Assembly: GCA_947455725.1 (NCBI GenBank)
Contig: CANGPL010000019.1
Span: forward strand, 1-49,286
Source of the DNA: Hyphomicrobiales bacterium
GTDB lineage: Bacteria; Pseudomonadota; Alphaproteobacteria; Rhizobiales; Beijerinckiaceae
DNA length: 49,286 bases
Direction of reading: 5' to 3'
In this document: one piece after another, positions 35,548-43,291 of the stretch
How the letters are laid out: each line of letters opens with the position of its first letter
How positions within the stretch are numbered: the first letter of the stretch is position 1
The notes under the pieces: generated by a model
What the model was told of the DNA's origin: nothing
The model's input: the letters and a program-made list of their open reading frames with translations, nothing else
Databases searched by the model: none
Made by a program: the position numbers and the translations under genes

Positions 35548-36267
35548 TTTGGCTAAATGCAATTTTTTACAAAAATGCAACAGAATTATTTGCCCCATTT
35601 TTCAAATTTTTTGCTTGACAGAACATTAGCGAAATCGGGCCAATGGTGACATTTCATTGACGCTAAACGCACAAAATTAACTTAGCATTATCAATGGTTT
35701 AACGCATAAGATGCTTTTAGATGTTCGGCAAATGCCCTTTGTGGGGCGTCCAAGCTAAGACTGGAAAATAAAAAATAAATTTTTTCGATGTGGAATAAGA
35801 TTAAGGAAACGTGAACGAAGCCAAGCGTTTGCAGCAAACTGCGTAATTATGACAGGCTTTGTCTTGGCCGCTTATCGGAAATTTCAAGCTTAGGTTGTGC
35901 TCGGTCCGTTGCGTCGTTTTTTTTCGGTGTGTAAGACTCGCATCTGTCAGCGCGGCTTGCGATGATCGTTTCACAGGCAATCAAGACAGAACCTCCTCAA
36001 CTATTGGGGCGGAGGATCTTGGCCTAAAACGAGTGCAGCCTAGGTGACGCGAGTTAAGATGAAGCGTTTTCATTTTCTAACGCTTCATGAAAGAGTGATG
36101 ATAAGGGAGATAGATGGATGCTGGCCTTCTCGACTGTTTCATATGCGAGCACTCCATTATCGATGGTCACCATCCATGGTTATTTCGAACATTGTCCAAA
36201 CTGATTTTTGAGCCGTCAATCTGTTGCGTTTTTGTTTTTAAAATATCGAATTGGAATTTAAAGTCTT
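35548..36267. other. Long non-coding region upstream of dnaA (candidate control region; origin not shown)
   Basis: About 0.72 kb without a credible gene. The first 170 bases are AT-rich with A/T runs. It holds one GANTC site (35935-35939), a CtrA-like TTAA-N7-TTAT (35677-35691, one base off TTAA-N7-TTAA) and a perfect 10+10 inverted repeat (36059-36088). I found no clear cluster of TTATNCACA DnaA boxes, so an origin is not supported. A frame of 87 codons at 36114 with a GGGAGA ribosome-like site overlaps the dnaA start and is probably not a gene. Confidence 0.5.
36059..36088. repeat. Perfect inverted repeat upstream of dnaA
   Basis: Arms ATGAAGCGTT and AACGCTTCAT with a 10-base spacer, about 180 bases before the dnaA ATG. 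No T-run follows, so it is not a standard terminator. It could be a regulator site in the dnaA promoter or leader. Confidence 0.5.
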
Positions 36268-37743
36268 ATGATGTCGAGCGTATTAAAGACCAATCTCATT
36301 GTCGAAGCGGACCAACCACAAACCTCCACCGAGGCGTGGGATCGTGTTCGTCGCCGTCTTCGTGCCGAACTTGGTGAAGATGTTTTTTCAAGCTGGTTTG
36401 GTCGGCTTGAGCTCGTTGAAATTGCTGGTGCGACTGTTTTTCTTTCGGTGCCAACGCGCTTTTTGAAGAGCTGGATTCAATCGCATTATATGGATCGGTT
36501 GCGCGCTTTATTGGTTGAAGAGTTCGAAGGTGTTTCAGATTTATCGCTCGCGGTAAGAGGCGCCTTAAGCAAGCCTGTGCAACGCCCTGCTGCTCCGCAC
36601 ATTGCAGAGCACGCGCCAACAGAGCGCAGCTTCCCGCAACACAATAAAGTCGAGACGCTTGTTGCGAACGAAGGCAAGTCCGTTTCGGAAAGCGACGCGC
36701 TGACCGGAGCGCCGTTGGATCGTCGTCTAACGTTTGCGAATTTCCTTGTCGGTAAATCGAATGCATTAGCCAATGCAGCTGCTGAACATATTGTTCAAAA
36801 TCCGGCAGGTGCAGCGCCTCTTTATAATCCTCTTTACGTTCATGCGGGTGTTGGTCTTGGCAAGACCCATTTACTTCACGCCATTGCGCATGAAATGACG
36901 GCACAAGGCCGTCGCGTTATTTATCTGACCGCTGATCGTTTTATGTACGGGTTCGTGTCAGCGTTGAAGGCGCAGACGGCGCTCAATTTCAAAGAGCGGC
37001 TTCGGGGCATTGATCTTCTTGTGATCGACGATGTGCAATTTCTGCAAGGTAAATCGATCCAACAAGAATTCTGCCACACGCTTAATGCATTGATCGATGC
37101 CGGGCGTCAGATCGTCATCGCTGCTGATCGTCCCCCAACGGATTTGGAAAGCTTGGACGAACGCGTCAAATCGCGTTTGGCTGGTGGCTTGGTTGTTGAA
37201 ATGGGACCGCTTGATGAAGGTCTGCGGGTCAAGATTATCGAAGCGCGAATTGCAAGCGCGCGGCAACATCAGCCGGGCTTTGATGTTAGCCCATCGGTCA
37301 TCAGCTATGTTGCTAAAACAATCATTTCCAATGGCCGTGATCTAGACGGCGCCGTTAATCGGTTGCTCGCGCATTCGACGCTGACCGGTGGTACGATGAC
37401 GGTAGAAGCGGCTGAAATTGCCATTCGTGATCTGGTTCGCACGCGTGAACCGCGCAAGGTCAAGATTGAAGACATTCAAAAGCTTGTCGCAACGCACTTT
37501 AATGTGAGCCGGGCGGATATTCTCTCCTCCCGTCGCTCCGCAAGCGTTGTAAAGCCGCGGCAGATTGCGATGTATCTCGCGAAGGTCTTGACGCTTCGCT
37601 CGCTGCCAGAAATCGGCCGCCGCTTCGGTGGTCGCGATCACACAACGGTGCTTCATGCGGTCCGCAAGATTGAGGGCGCCGTGAATGCCGATGTGATGTT
37701 GAAAGACGATGTCGAGCTCCTCAAGCGGATGCTGCAGGATTAA
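36268..37743 (+). CDS. dnaA: Chromosomal replication initiator DnaA
   Basis: AAA+ ATPase that binds DnaA boxes and opens the origin. The 491-residue protein has domain I ([26 protein letters not shown]), a variable linker, and domain III with Walker [15 protein letters not shown] (about 197-210) and Walker [11 protein letters not shown] (about 251-260). Domain IV ends in the DNA-binding signature [16 protein letters not shown]. The start could be either Met of the initial MM; the ribosome site is weak. It begins a dnaA-dnaN-recF series. Confidence 0.97.
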   Translation: MMSSVLKTNLIVEADQPQTSTEAWDRVRRRLRAELGEDVFSSWFGRLELVEIAGATVFLSVPTRFLKSWIQSHYMDRLRALLVEEFEGVSDLSLAVRGALSKPVQRPAAPHIAEHAPTERSFPQHNKVETLVANEGKSVSESDALTGAPLDRRLTFANFLVGKSNALANAAAEHIVQNPAGAAPLYNPLYVHAGVGLGKTHLLHAIAHEMTAQGRRVIYLTADRFMYGFVSALKAQTALNFKERLRGIDLLVIDDVQFLQGKSIQQEFCHTLNALIDAGRQIVIAADRPPTDLESLDERVKSRLAGGLVVEMGPLDEGLRVKIIEARIASARQHQPGFDVSPSVISYVAKTIISNGRDLDGAVNRLLAHSTLTGGTMTVEAAEIAIRDLVRTREPRKVKIEDIQKLVATHFNVSRADILSSRRSASVVKPRQIAMYLAKVLTLRSLPEIGRRFGGRDHTTVLHAVRKIEGAVNADVMLKDDVELLKRMLQD

Positions 37744-37848
37744 TTCCCGTCGATTTCTGTGGAAGGAAGCGGTCAATTCCGCCTAGAACCGTGCGGGGGC
37801 TTGCCTATCGAAGGCGCCCTTGCCACAATTTTTGACCCTGTATGGGCG

Positions 37849-37853
37849 GATTC
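37849..37853. promoter_or_regulatory. GANTC site before dnaN
   Basis: A single GATTC, 48 bases before the dnaN ATG in the 157-base dnaA-dnaN gap. A CcrM-methylation influence on dnaN is possible but rests on one short motif. Confidence 0.25.
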
Positions 37854-37900
37854 GATCAATCCAAAAGCCCATGCGTCCTATTATTTAAGCAAGGTAAGCG

Positions 37901-39019
37901 ATGAAGGTCACTGTTGAGAGAGCAGCCCTGTTGCGTTCTTTGGGCCATGTTCACCGGGTGGTGGAACGTCGGAACACGATTCCGATCCTGTCCAATATCT
38001 TGATCCGCGCAGAAGATTCCTCCGTGCGCCTGAAAGCCACCGACCTCGATCTCGAGGTGACCGAGCGCTTTGCGGCTGATGTCGAGCAGGCGGGTGCAAC
38101 CACCATCCCTGCTTACATGCTCTATGACATTATTCGTAAGCTGCCCGATGGTGCACAGGTCTCGCTTGAAATGAATGGCGATACCAACACCATGGTTATT
38201 CGCTCAGGCCGTTCGCGCTTTACGCTGCAAACGCTTCCTGACAGCGATTTTCCTGATCTTGCCGCAGGCGATATTGGCCATCAATTCACATTGCCATCGG
38301 CTGAATTGAAGCGGTTGATTGAAAAGACGCAATTTGCGATTTCGACAGAAGAAACGCGCTATTATTTGAACGGTATATATCTGCACACGATCGATGTGTT
38401 GGGCCATACGATGTTGCGCGCCGTTGCTACCGATGGTCACCGTTTGGCACGCGTTGAAACCGATGCACCGGAAGGTTCATCGGGCATGCCTGGCGTGATT
38501 GTTCCTCGCAAAGCCGTTAGCGAAATTCTTAAACTCGTTGAAAGCGGTTCGGAGACGGTGATGATCGAACTTTCGGCAACGAAAATTCGTCTCACCTTTG
38601 GCGAAGTAGTGCTCACGTCGAAGCTGATTGACGGTACCTTCCCGGATTATCAGCGCGTTATTCCGATGGCGAATGACAAGCTGCTAACGGTTGATAAAGC
38701 CGAGTTCACCTCCGCCGTTGACCGCGTATCGACGATTTCATCCGAGCGTAGCCGCGCGGTTAAGATGACCTTGGCCGATCATAAATTGACGCTTTCGGTT
38801 GTTAATCCTGACTCTGGCTCGGCGACGGAAGAAATTGAAGTCGATTACGATCAGGGCGCTTTGGAAATTGGTTTCAATGCGCGTTATCTTCTCGATATCT
38901 GCGCTGAGCTCGACAGCGACACAGCCTTCTTGAAACTTGCCGATTCTGGCTCACCAACTTTGGTGCAGGATCGTGAAGGGGCAAGCGCGCTGTATGTCTT
39001 AATGCCGATGCGCGTTTGA
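37901..39019 (+). CDS. dnaN: DNA polymerase III sliding clamp (beta subunit)
   Basis: Ring-shaped processivity factor of the replicase. The 372-residue protein begins MKVTVERAALLRSLGHVHRVVERRNTIPILSN and ends ALYVLMPMRV, as usual for DnaN; three repeated clamp domains of about 120 residues are expected from its length. Its stop codon is overlapped by the recF start. Confidence 0.97.
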   Translation: MKVTVERAALLRSLGHVHRVVERRNTIPILSNILIRAEDSSVRLKATDLDLEVTERFAADVEQAGATTIPAYMLYDIIRKLPDGAQVSLEMNGDTNTMVIRSGRSRFTLQTLPDSDFPDLAAGDIGHQFTLPSAELKRLIEKTQFAISTEETRYYLNGIYLHTIDVLGHTMLRAVATDGHRLARVETDAPEGSSGMPGVIVPRKAVSEILKLVESGSETVMIELSATKIRLTFGEVVLTSKLIDGTFPDYQRVIPMANDKLLTVDKAEFTSAVDRVSTISSERSRAVKMTLADHKLTLSVVNPDSGSATEEIEVDYDQGALEIGFNARYLLDICAELDSDTAFLKLADSGSPTLVQDREGASALYVLMPMRV

Positions 39020-40155
39020 CGAACCCGCATCTTACCCGATTGATCCTGCAGGACTTTCGGTCCTATCCAACGCTTGATTTACATCTTGCCGGTCGCATGA
39101 TTGCCTTTACGGGCGAAAATGGCGCCGGCAAGACCAATTTACTTGAAGCCATTTCGCTCTTTTCATCGGGGCGCGGCTTAAGACGAGCAGACCTTACCGA
39201 TATGGTGCGTGAGCATGGCACCGGCGCCTTCGCGGTTGCCGCGGAAGTCTCTGGCCCCTTTGACACCGTCAAGCTTGGCACCGGCTTAGAGCCACCCGGT
39301 GCGGATGGGTACGGCCCAAGAAAATATCGCATCAATGGTGAGCCCGCCTCGTCTGCGGCAGCCTTTAACGACTATCTCCGTTTGGTTTGGCTCACACCGG
39401 CTTTTGATGGGCTCTTTACTGGGTCAGCCGGTGATCGACGCCGCTTTCTCGATCGCTTGGTGCTTGCCATTGATCCGAGTCACGGCTCGCGGGTGAGCGC
39501 GCTTGAAAGGGCTCTCCGTTCACGCAATCGTATTTTGGAAGATAAAAGTAGCGATTCAAACTGGTTAAGCGCGGTTGAACGCGAAGTAGCCGAGACGGGC
39601 GTAGCAGTCGCTGCCGCACGGCGTGAAACCGTTGGTCAACTTGCCGGCCTCATCGCCAAAGAACGCGATGATACATCGCCTTTTCCTTGGGCCGATATTC
39701 AATTGGAAGGCACGATTGAAGCGGCCTTGGCGGATCAAGCCGCGGTTGACGTTGAAGACCTCTTTCGAAAACTGCTTCACACCAATCGCGCGCGAGACCG
39801 TGCGGCCGGACGGGCTACGATCGGTCCGCAAACATCGGATTTGATTGTTCGTCACGGACCAAAAGATGTGGTGGCCGAGCGCGCCTCAACCGGTGAGCAG
39901 AAAGCGTTGCTAATCGGCATTATCATCGCGCATGCGCGCCTTGTGGCGGCAACGAGTGGCATGGCGCCTATTGTCTTGCTGGATGAAGTAGCAGCCCATC
40001 TTGATCCGCGCCGGCGGGTTGCTTTGTTTAACACACTCTATGCGTTGGGCGCGCAGGTCTTTATGACCGGTGCCGATCGCGCGTTATTTTCGGACTTGCC
40101 GACGGGTGCAGAACTTTTTCACGTCACACCCGGTCAAGTAGAAGCAATCCTCTAA
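39016..40155 (+). CDS. recF: DNA replication/repair ATPase RecF
   Basis: SMC-like ATPase that helps load RecA at single-strand gaps. The 379-residue protein has Walker A GENGAGKTNLLEA (about 33-45), the signature STGEQKALLIGI and Walker B PIVLLDEVAAHLD. The start is a TTG at 39016 that overlaps the dnaN stop (TTGA), so expression is probably coupled and low. The N-terminal LTRLILQDFRSY matches the family start. Confidence 0.93.
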   Translation: MTNPHLTRLILQDFRSYPTLDLHLAGRMIAFTGENGAGKTNLLEAISLFSSGRGLRRADLTDMVREHGTGAFAVAAEVSGPFDTVKLGTGLEPPGADGYGPRKYRINGEPASSAAAFNDYLRLVWLTPAFDGLFTGSAGDRRRFLDRLVLAIDPSHGSRVSALERALRSRNRILEDKSSDSNWLSAVEREVAETGVAVAAARRETVGQLAGLIAKERDDTSPFPWADIQLEGTIEAALADQAAVDVEDLFRKLLHTNRARDRAAGRATIGPQTSDLIVRHGPKDVVAERASTGEQKALLIGIIIAHARLVAATSGMAPIVLLDEVAAHLDPRRRVALFNTLYALGAQVFMTGADRALFSDLPTGAELFHVTPGQVEAIL

Positions 40156-40157
40156 TT

Positions 40158-40949
40158 TCATTTGATCACCAATCCCTGACTGGTTGGCAATTCGATCACA
40201 TCATAGCCACGCTCGGCAAACCATCGCCATTCGGCATCGCGTTGCGCGCGGTAAGGCATATAGCCGTAATCATCGAGCACGATCACGCCGCCCGGTGATA
40301 CACGCTCAAATAAAACCTCAAGCGCGCCAATTTCAGGTGCAACGCTGTTCATATCAATGTGTAAAAAAGCTATTTTTTCAGGCGAGCGCACATGCAGCAT
40401 CTCAGGTATCGAACCTTTGATTACATGCGCCTTTGGGATCGATGAAAAGCGCTCAACGACTTCATCAAAAAGCTTTGGGCCCATATCGGGCATACGCGTG
40501 TGGTTACTCCCTTCTGGATATTCAAACAAATCATAAAGATAGAACGCACGACCTGACGCGTTAAAATTTATTGTATCGCAAATAATTCGAGCGGAAATTC
40601 CGCGATAGCAACCACACTCGACGAAATCACCTTCACGTCGCAGGCCATTGCGTGCAGCCCATGCAAGCACAGCCGTCCGCCAGATAATGCTTTTCTCAAC
40701 ATCCGTTGTGGCATGCGCAGCAATAGCGGCCATAAAAGGCTTATCAATCTGGAACGATAAATTTTTGCCATAGGTAATCAGATTATCGCCAGTAAAAATA
40801 CCAGCCCGCCAATTAGCGCTAATCGAGTCAAAAACACCTTTTACACTCTTCGCAAAAGACTCACGATTGGCGACACCAAAGAAGGCCTGACCAAAATAAT
40901 TTCCGAGATCACCCATTAATCGACCAAACCCTGCTCTTAGAACCGCCAT
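40158..40949 (-). CDS. TylF-like (macrocin O-methyltransferase family) SAM-dependent methyltransferase
   Basis: Class I methyltransferase of 263 residues. The SAM-binding motif is GDFVECGCYRGISARII (about 112-128). IAFLHIDMNSVAPEIGALEVLFERVSPGGVIVLDDYGY, in the C-terminal half (spanning roughly 193-230; given here by its key D and G residues), carries the metal-ligand Asp and the post-motif region of TylF-type enzymes. The acceptor is unknown; relatives methylate sugars of antibiotics or polysaccharides. It converges on recF with only two bases between the stop codons. Confidence 0.8.
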   Translation of the reverse strand: MAVLRAGFGRLMGDLGNYFGQAFFGVANRESFAKSVKGVFDSISANWRAGIFTGDNLITYGKNLSFQIDKPFMAAIAAHATTDVEKSIIWRTAVLAWAARNGLRREGDFVECGCYRGISARIICDTINFNASGRAFYLYDLFEYPEGSNHTRMPDMGPKLFDEVVERFSSIPKAHVIKGSIPEMLHVRSPEKIAFLHIDMNSVAPEIGALEVLFERVSPGGVIVLDDYGYMPYRAQRDAEWRWFAERGYDVIELPTSQGLVIK

Positions 40950-41114
40950 TTCAATACATGACGAAACGTAAACTGATCTTTAAAGTTAGCAAGACCGATC
41001 CCGCGTGGCGATAAAAGGTAAGAATTTTAATTAAACAAAGCTGCCTTGTCGCTTGGCCGTACACATGCGATCAAGACGGCAATTCCAAAACGAAAGACGG
41101 ATTCCTCATCTGCC

Positions 41115-41732
41115 ATGACGCTTTACGGCCTTGCTATCTTTGCGCTTACCTATTTTGTTGCCGTTGCCACGCCAGGCCCCGGAATTGCGGCTGTTCTGGC
41201 GCGTGCATTGGCGAGGGGCTTGAAAGGTATGCCTGCGTTTATCGCGGGCTTTGTTTTAGGCGATCTTACGCTTTATGCCGCAGCGGCGGCTGGCTTTGCC
41301 GCTCTTGCGGGTGCCTATGCGCCTTTGTTTTTAGCGATTAAATGGGGCGGCGCGGCCTATCTGGTCTGGCTGTCGTACAGGCTATGGACGGCTCCGATTG
41401 AGCCGTCGATGGAAACATCATCGGCACAGGGATCGGATGCGCCTTTATCCTTGTTTCTAACCACCTATTCGCTGACGCTTGGCAATCCGAAGCCAATTCT
41501 GTTCTTCGTTGCCCTTCTGCCGTCCATTATCGATCTCGAAAATCTGACAGTTTTAGATTTTCTAACGGTCGCTTTGCTTATCGCGATGATCATTTCAGCC
41601 ACACTAACCGGCTATGCGTTTGCAGCGGCGAAGGCGCGGCGATTATTTGTGAGTGTAACGGCACGCCGCAGGATTAACCGGATAACCGGTACTATCTTAG
41701 GCTTGGCAGCGGTGCTGATCGCTTTCAATTAA
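41115..41732 (+). CDS. LysE/RhtB-family amino-acid exporter
   Basis: Membrane exporter of 205 residues with about six hydrophobic segments. The family signature is at the N-terminus (FALTYFVAVATPGPGIAAVLARAL, whose PGPG is diagnostic), and SLTLGNPKPILFFVALLPSI lies in the middle. I chose the ATG at 41115 because the upstream frame to a TTG at 41046 is not membrane-like. The substrate is unknown. It is divergent from the methyltransferase gene. Confidence 0.87.
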   Translation: MTLYGLAIFALTYFVAVATPGPGIAAVLARALARGLKGMPAFIAGFVLGDLTLYAAAAAGFAALAGAYAPLFLAIKWGGAAYLVWLSYRLWTAPIEPSMETSSAQGSDAPLSLFLTTYSLTLGNPKPILFFVALLPSIIDLENLTVLDFLTVALLIAMIISATLTGYAFAAAKARRLFVSVTARRRINRITGTILGLAAVLIAFN

Positions 41733-41737
41733 ACAGT

Positions 41738-41755
41738 GAGGCCCTTATTGGCCTC
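41738..41755. terminator. Small hairpin after LysE and tRNA-His
   Basis: GAGGCC-CTTATT-GGCCTC, a 6-base stem between the convergent LysE gene and tRNA-His. There is no T-run, so termination is uncertain. Confidence 0.35.
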
Positions 41756-41771
41756 GGCCCCTCAAAGAGGG

Positions 41772-41848
41772 TGGTACAGCTACCCCGGCTCGAACGGGGG
41801 ACCTCTAGATCCACAATCTAGCGCTCTAACCAACTGAGCTATAGCTGC
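41772..41848 (-). tRNA. tRNA-His (anticodon GTG)
   Basis: A full cloverleaf of 77 bases on the minus strand: acceptor GCAGCTA/TAGCTGT, D stem GCTC/GAGC, anticodon stem CTAGA/TCTAG with loop TTGTGGA (anticodon GTG), T stem CCCCG/CGGGG with TTCGAGC, A73 and an encoded CCA end. The first pair is G1-U72, the discriminator is A, and the base before G1 is T, so there is no encoded G-1. This is the divergent tRNA-His type known from many alphaproteobacteria. Confidence 0.97.
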
Positions 41849-41856
41849 ATATATCA

Positions 41857-41893
41857 AAAGCGGGCGGACCCTACGCCGGCCCGCCCGCTTTTT
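41857..41893. terminator. Intrinsic terminator of the phasin operon
   Basis: Long stem AAAAGCGGGCGG/CCGCCCGCTTTTT around a 13-base loop, between the second phasin gene and tRNA-His, both on the minus strand. It has T-rich ends on both strands, so it can stop transcription either way. Confidence 0.85.
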
Positions 41894-41914
41894 CAAGACC
41901 TTTAACCACACAGA

Positions 41915-42616
41915 TTAACGACTTGTGCGTGCCGTCTCGACCGCATGGTCAATGGCTTTACGAACGGGCTCGGTGGCTTTCGACGCAATAGCCTGTGCCA
42001 AGGAGGACATTTCTTTGGCTTCGCCCAAGGTCCTTTGAACGCCGAGCCGCAATTCGGTAGATTGCAATTCGATCAAATCGGACAGCGTATGGGCCTTTGT
42101 CACCGCACGGAAATAATTGAAGGCCGCATGGGTTTGTGCCTCTACGGCTTCCGACATACGGAGCTGCAGCTCTTTAAGACCCGACTGCATGACCGCACCG
42201 CTGGCTTCTAAGCCTTGGGCTAGCTGCTGAGTCGCCTCTTGCGATTTGGCAAAAGCGGTCCGTGCCTGAGCAAGCGACTGTTCGGCAACGCCCCGGAACG
42301 CGTCGACGGGTGCCACAGATTTAGCGAACGACGTCGCCGCAGCTTTGATAGGCTTTTCAGCCTTAGGCGCTACCTTGGCCTTCACTGCCTTGCTGGCAGA
42401 TGGCTTGGAAGCCGCTTTCTTGGGCTGCGTTACGGCCGCTTTAGGGGCAACCGCCACGCTCACGGGAGCGGATGGCATGGCCTTCTCGGCGGCTACGGGT
42501 TCGGTGGTTACCGGTGCTGGCTTTACAGGCGCTTTCGCGTCTTTTGCTGGCTTAGCAGGCACCTCTGCAGGTGCCGTTACGCTTGATTTACTTGGAACTC
42601 CAACTTCGGATGCCAT
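41915..42616 (-). CDS. Phasin with long Ala/Pro/Lys-rich N-terminal region
   Basis: Granule-associated protein of 233 residues that coats polyhydroxyalkanoate inclusions. The first 95 or so residues are low-complexity Ala/Pro/Lys/Val repeats (like the basic tails of PhaF-type proteins). The rest is the helical phasin domain (AFRGVAEQSLAQARTAFAKSQEATQQLAQGLEASG...MSEAVEAQTHAAFNYFRAVTKAHTLSDLIELQ, about 108-185; described by its heptad-like Ala/Leu/Glu pattern). It lies 39 bases downstream of a second phasin gene, so one transcript is likely. The basic tail could contact nucleic acid; that is inference. Confidence 0.85.
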   Translation of the reverse strand: MASEVGVPSKSSVTAPAEVPAKPAKDAKAPVKPAPVTTEPVAAEKAMPSAPVSVAVAPKAAVTQPKKAASKPSASKAVKAKVAPKAEKPIKAAATSFAKSVAPVDAFRGVAEQSLAQARTAFAKSQEATQQLAQGLEASGAVMQSGLKELQLRMSEAVEAQTHAAFNYFRAVTKAHTLSDLIELQSTELRLGVQRTLGEAKEMSSLAQAIASKATEPVRKAIDHAVETARTSR

Positions 42617-42655
42617 TTGCCCCTCCTATTGGTGGTAAAAAAATCTCGCTGATGC

Positions 42656-43096
42656 TTATTTCGGTTTTGCTGCTGCTGCCGCTTTGCGGATTTCAGCCGC
42701 CGCACCTTCAACAGTAGCCTGTGTCGTTTCTGCGACTTTCTTAGCAGAAGCCTGCATGGTCGAGCCAAATTCGGTCATTTGCGTCTGGAGCGATGACACC
42801 TGCGTTTTTACAAATTCGGTCTGGATATGGACCACTTCCTGGATGTCTTTAGCGTGCAAAAGACGTTGGGCTAGGTCAAAAGCCGCAGCGACGTTCTGTT
42901 CCGCATAGCCCATCGCGCGCTTGGCTAAGTCGCGGGATTGGTGCTGAGCGGTCGTTGCCTGCGTATCTGCAGCTGCTACTGCCTTGTTTGCCGCGCCGAT
43001 GAAACCGTCAAAAGCCGTCTTGGCCTGTTCTACGCTTTTTTCGGCCAAATCGCGCATTTCTGCAGGAATTTCGTAGCCAGAGTGTGATTTTGCCAT
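42656..43096 (-). CDS. Phasin family protein
   Basis: A 146-residue helical phasin that covers PHA granules. It begins MAKSHSGYEIPAEMRDLAEKSV and carries FIGAANKAV, YAEQNVAAAFDLAQRLLHAKDIQEVVHIQTEFVK (about 69-102) and an Ala/Lys-rich C-terminus. I chose the ATG at 43096 with AAGGA upstream. The palindrome at 43145-43171 lies about 50 bases before it. Confidence 0.9.
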   Translation of the reverse strand: MAKSHSGYEIPAEMRDLAEKSVEQAKTAFDGFIGAANKAVAAADTQATTAQHQSRDLAKRAMGYAEQNVAAAFDLAQRLLHAKDIQEVVHIQTEFVKTQVSSLQTQMTEFGSTMQASAKKVAETTQATVEGAAAEIRKAAAAAKPK

Positions 43097-43144
43097 GATG
43101 CCGTCCTTTTCAAAGTGGGGTGTATTACGTCGTGAATGAATTAC

Positions 43145-43171
43145 TGCAGTGCAATATAATGCTGCACTGCA
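43145..43171 (-). promoter_or_regulatory. TGC-rich palindromic operator upstream of the phasin operon (candidate PhaR site)
   Basis: Arms TGCAGTGCA and TGCACTGCA with a 9-base AT-rich spacer (ATATAATGC). On the minus strand the spacer reads GCATTATAT, which resembles a -10 element, so a bound repressor would block the promoter. PhaR-type repressors bind TGC-rich palindromes before phasin genes and are released by PHA (known from Paracoccus). Assignment to PhaR is inferred. Confidence 0.6.
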
Positions 43172-43229
43172 CAATCGTCAATGGAGGGGGTCGTTAACGG
43201 TGTTTGATGGTTATTCGACCTTCGGGTGA

Positions 43230-43239
43230 GATTCGATTC
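43230..43239. promoter_or_regulatory. Two adjacent GANTC sites before the PAS kinase gene
   Basis: GATTCGATTC holds two back-to-back GANTC sites, 53 bases before the kinase start. CcrM methylation may influence this promoter, as at other cell-cycle genes. Confidence 0.35.
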
Positions 43240-43291
43240 GACGTGGAGATGACCAAACGATAAATATTTATCTGATCATTTTAGGAAATTT

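Noticed and set aside
35548-36267. Possible replication origin next to dnaA
   Set aside because: No cluster of TTATNCACA boxes could be found by eye, and in many alphaproteobacteria the origin is not beside dnaA. Kept only as a non-coding control region.
36114-36377. Frame of 87 codons with a GGGAGA ribosome-like site just upstream of dnaA
   Set aside because: It overlaps the dnaA start out of frame, has no recognisable domain, and its second half is simply dnaA read in another frame. A leader peptide cannot be excluded, but nothing supports it.
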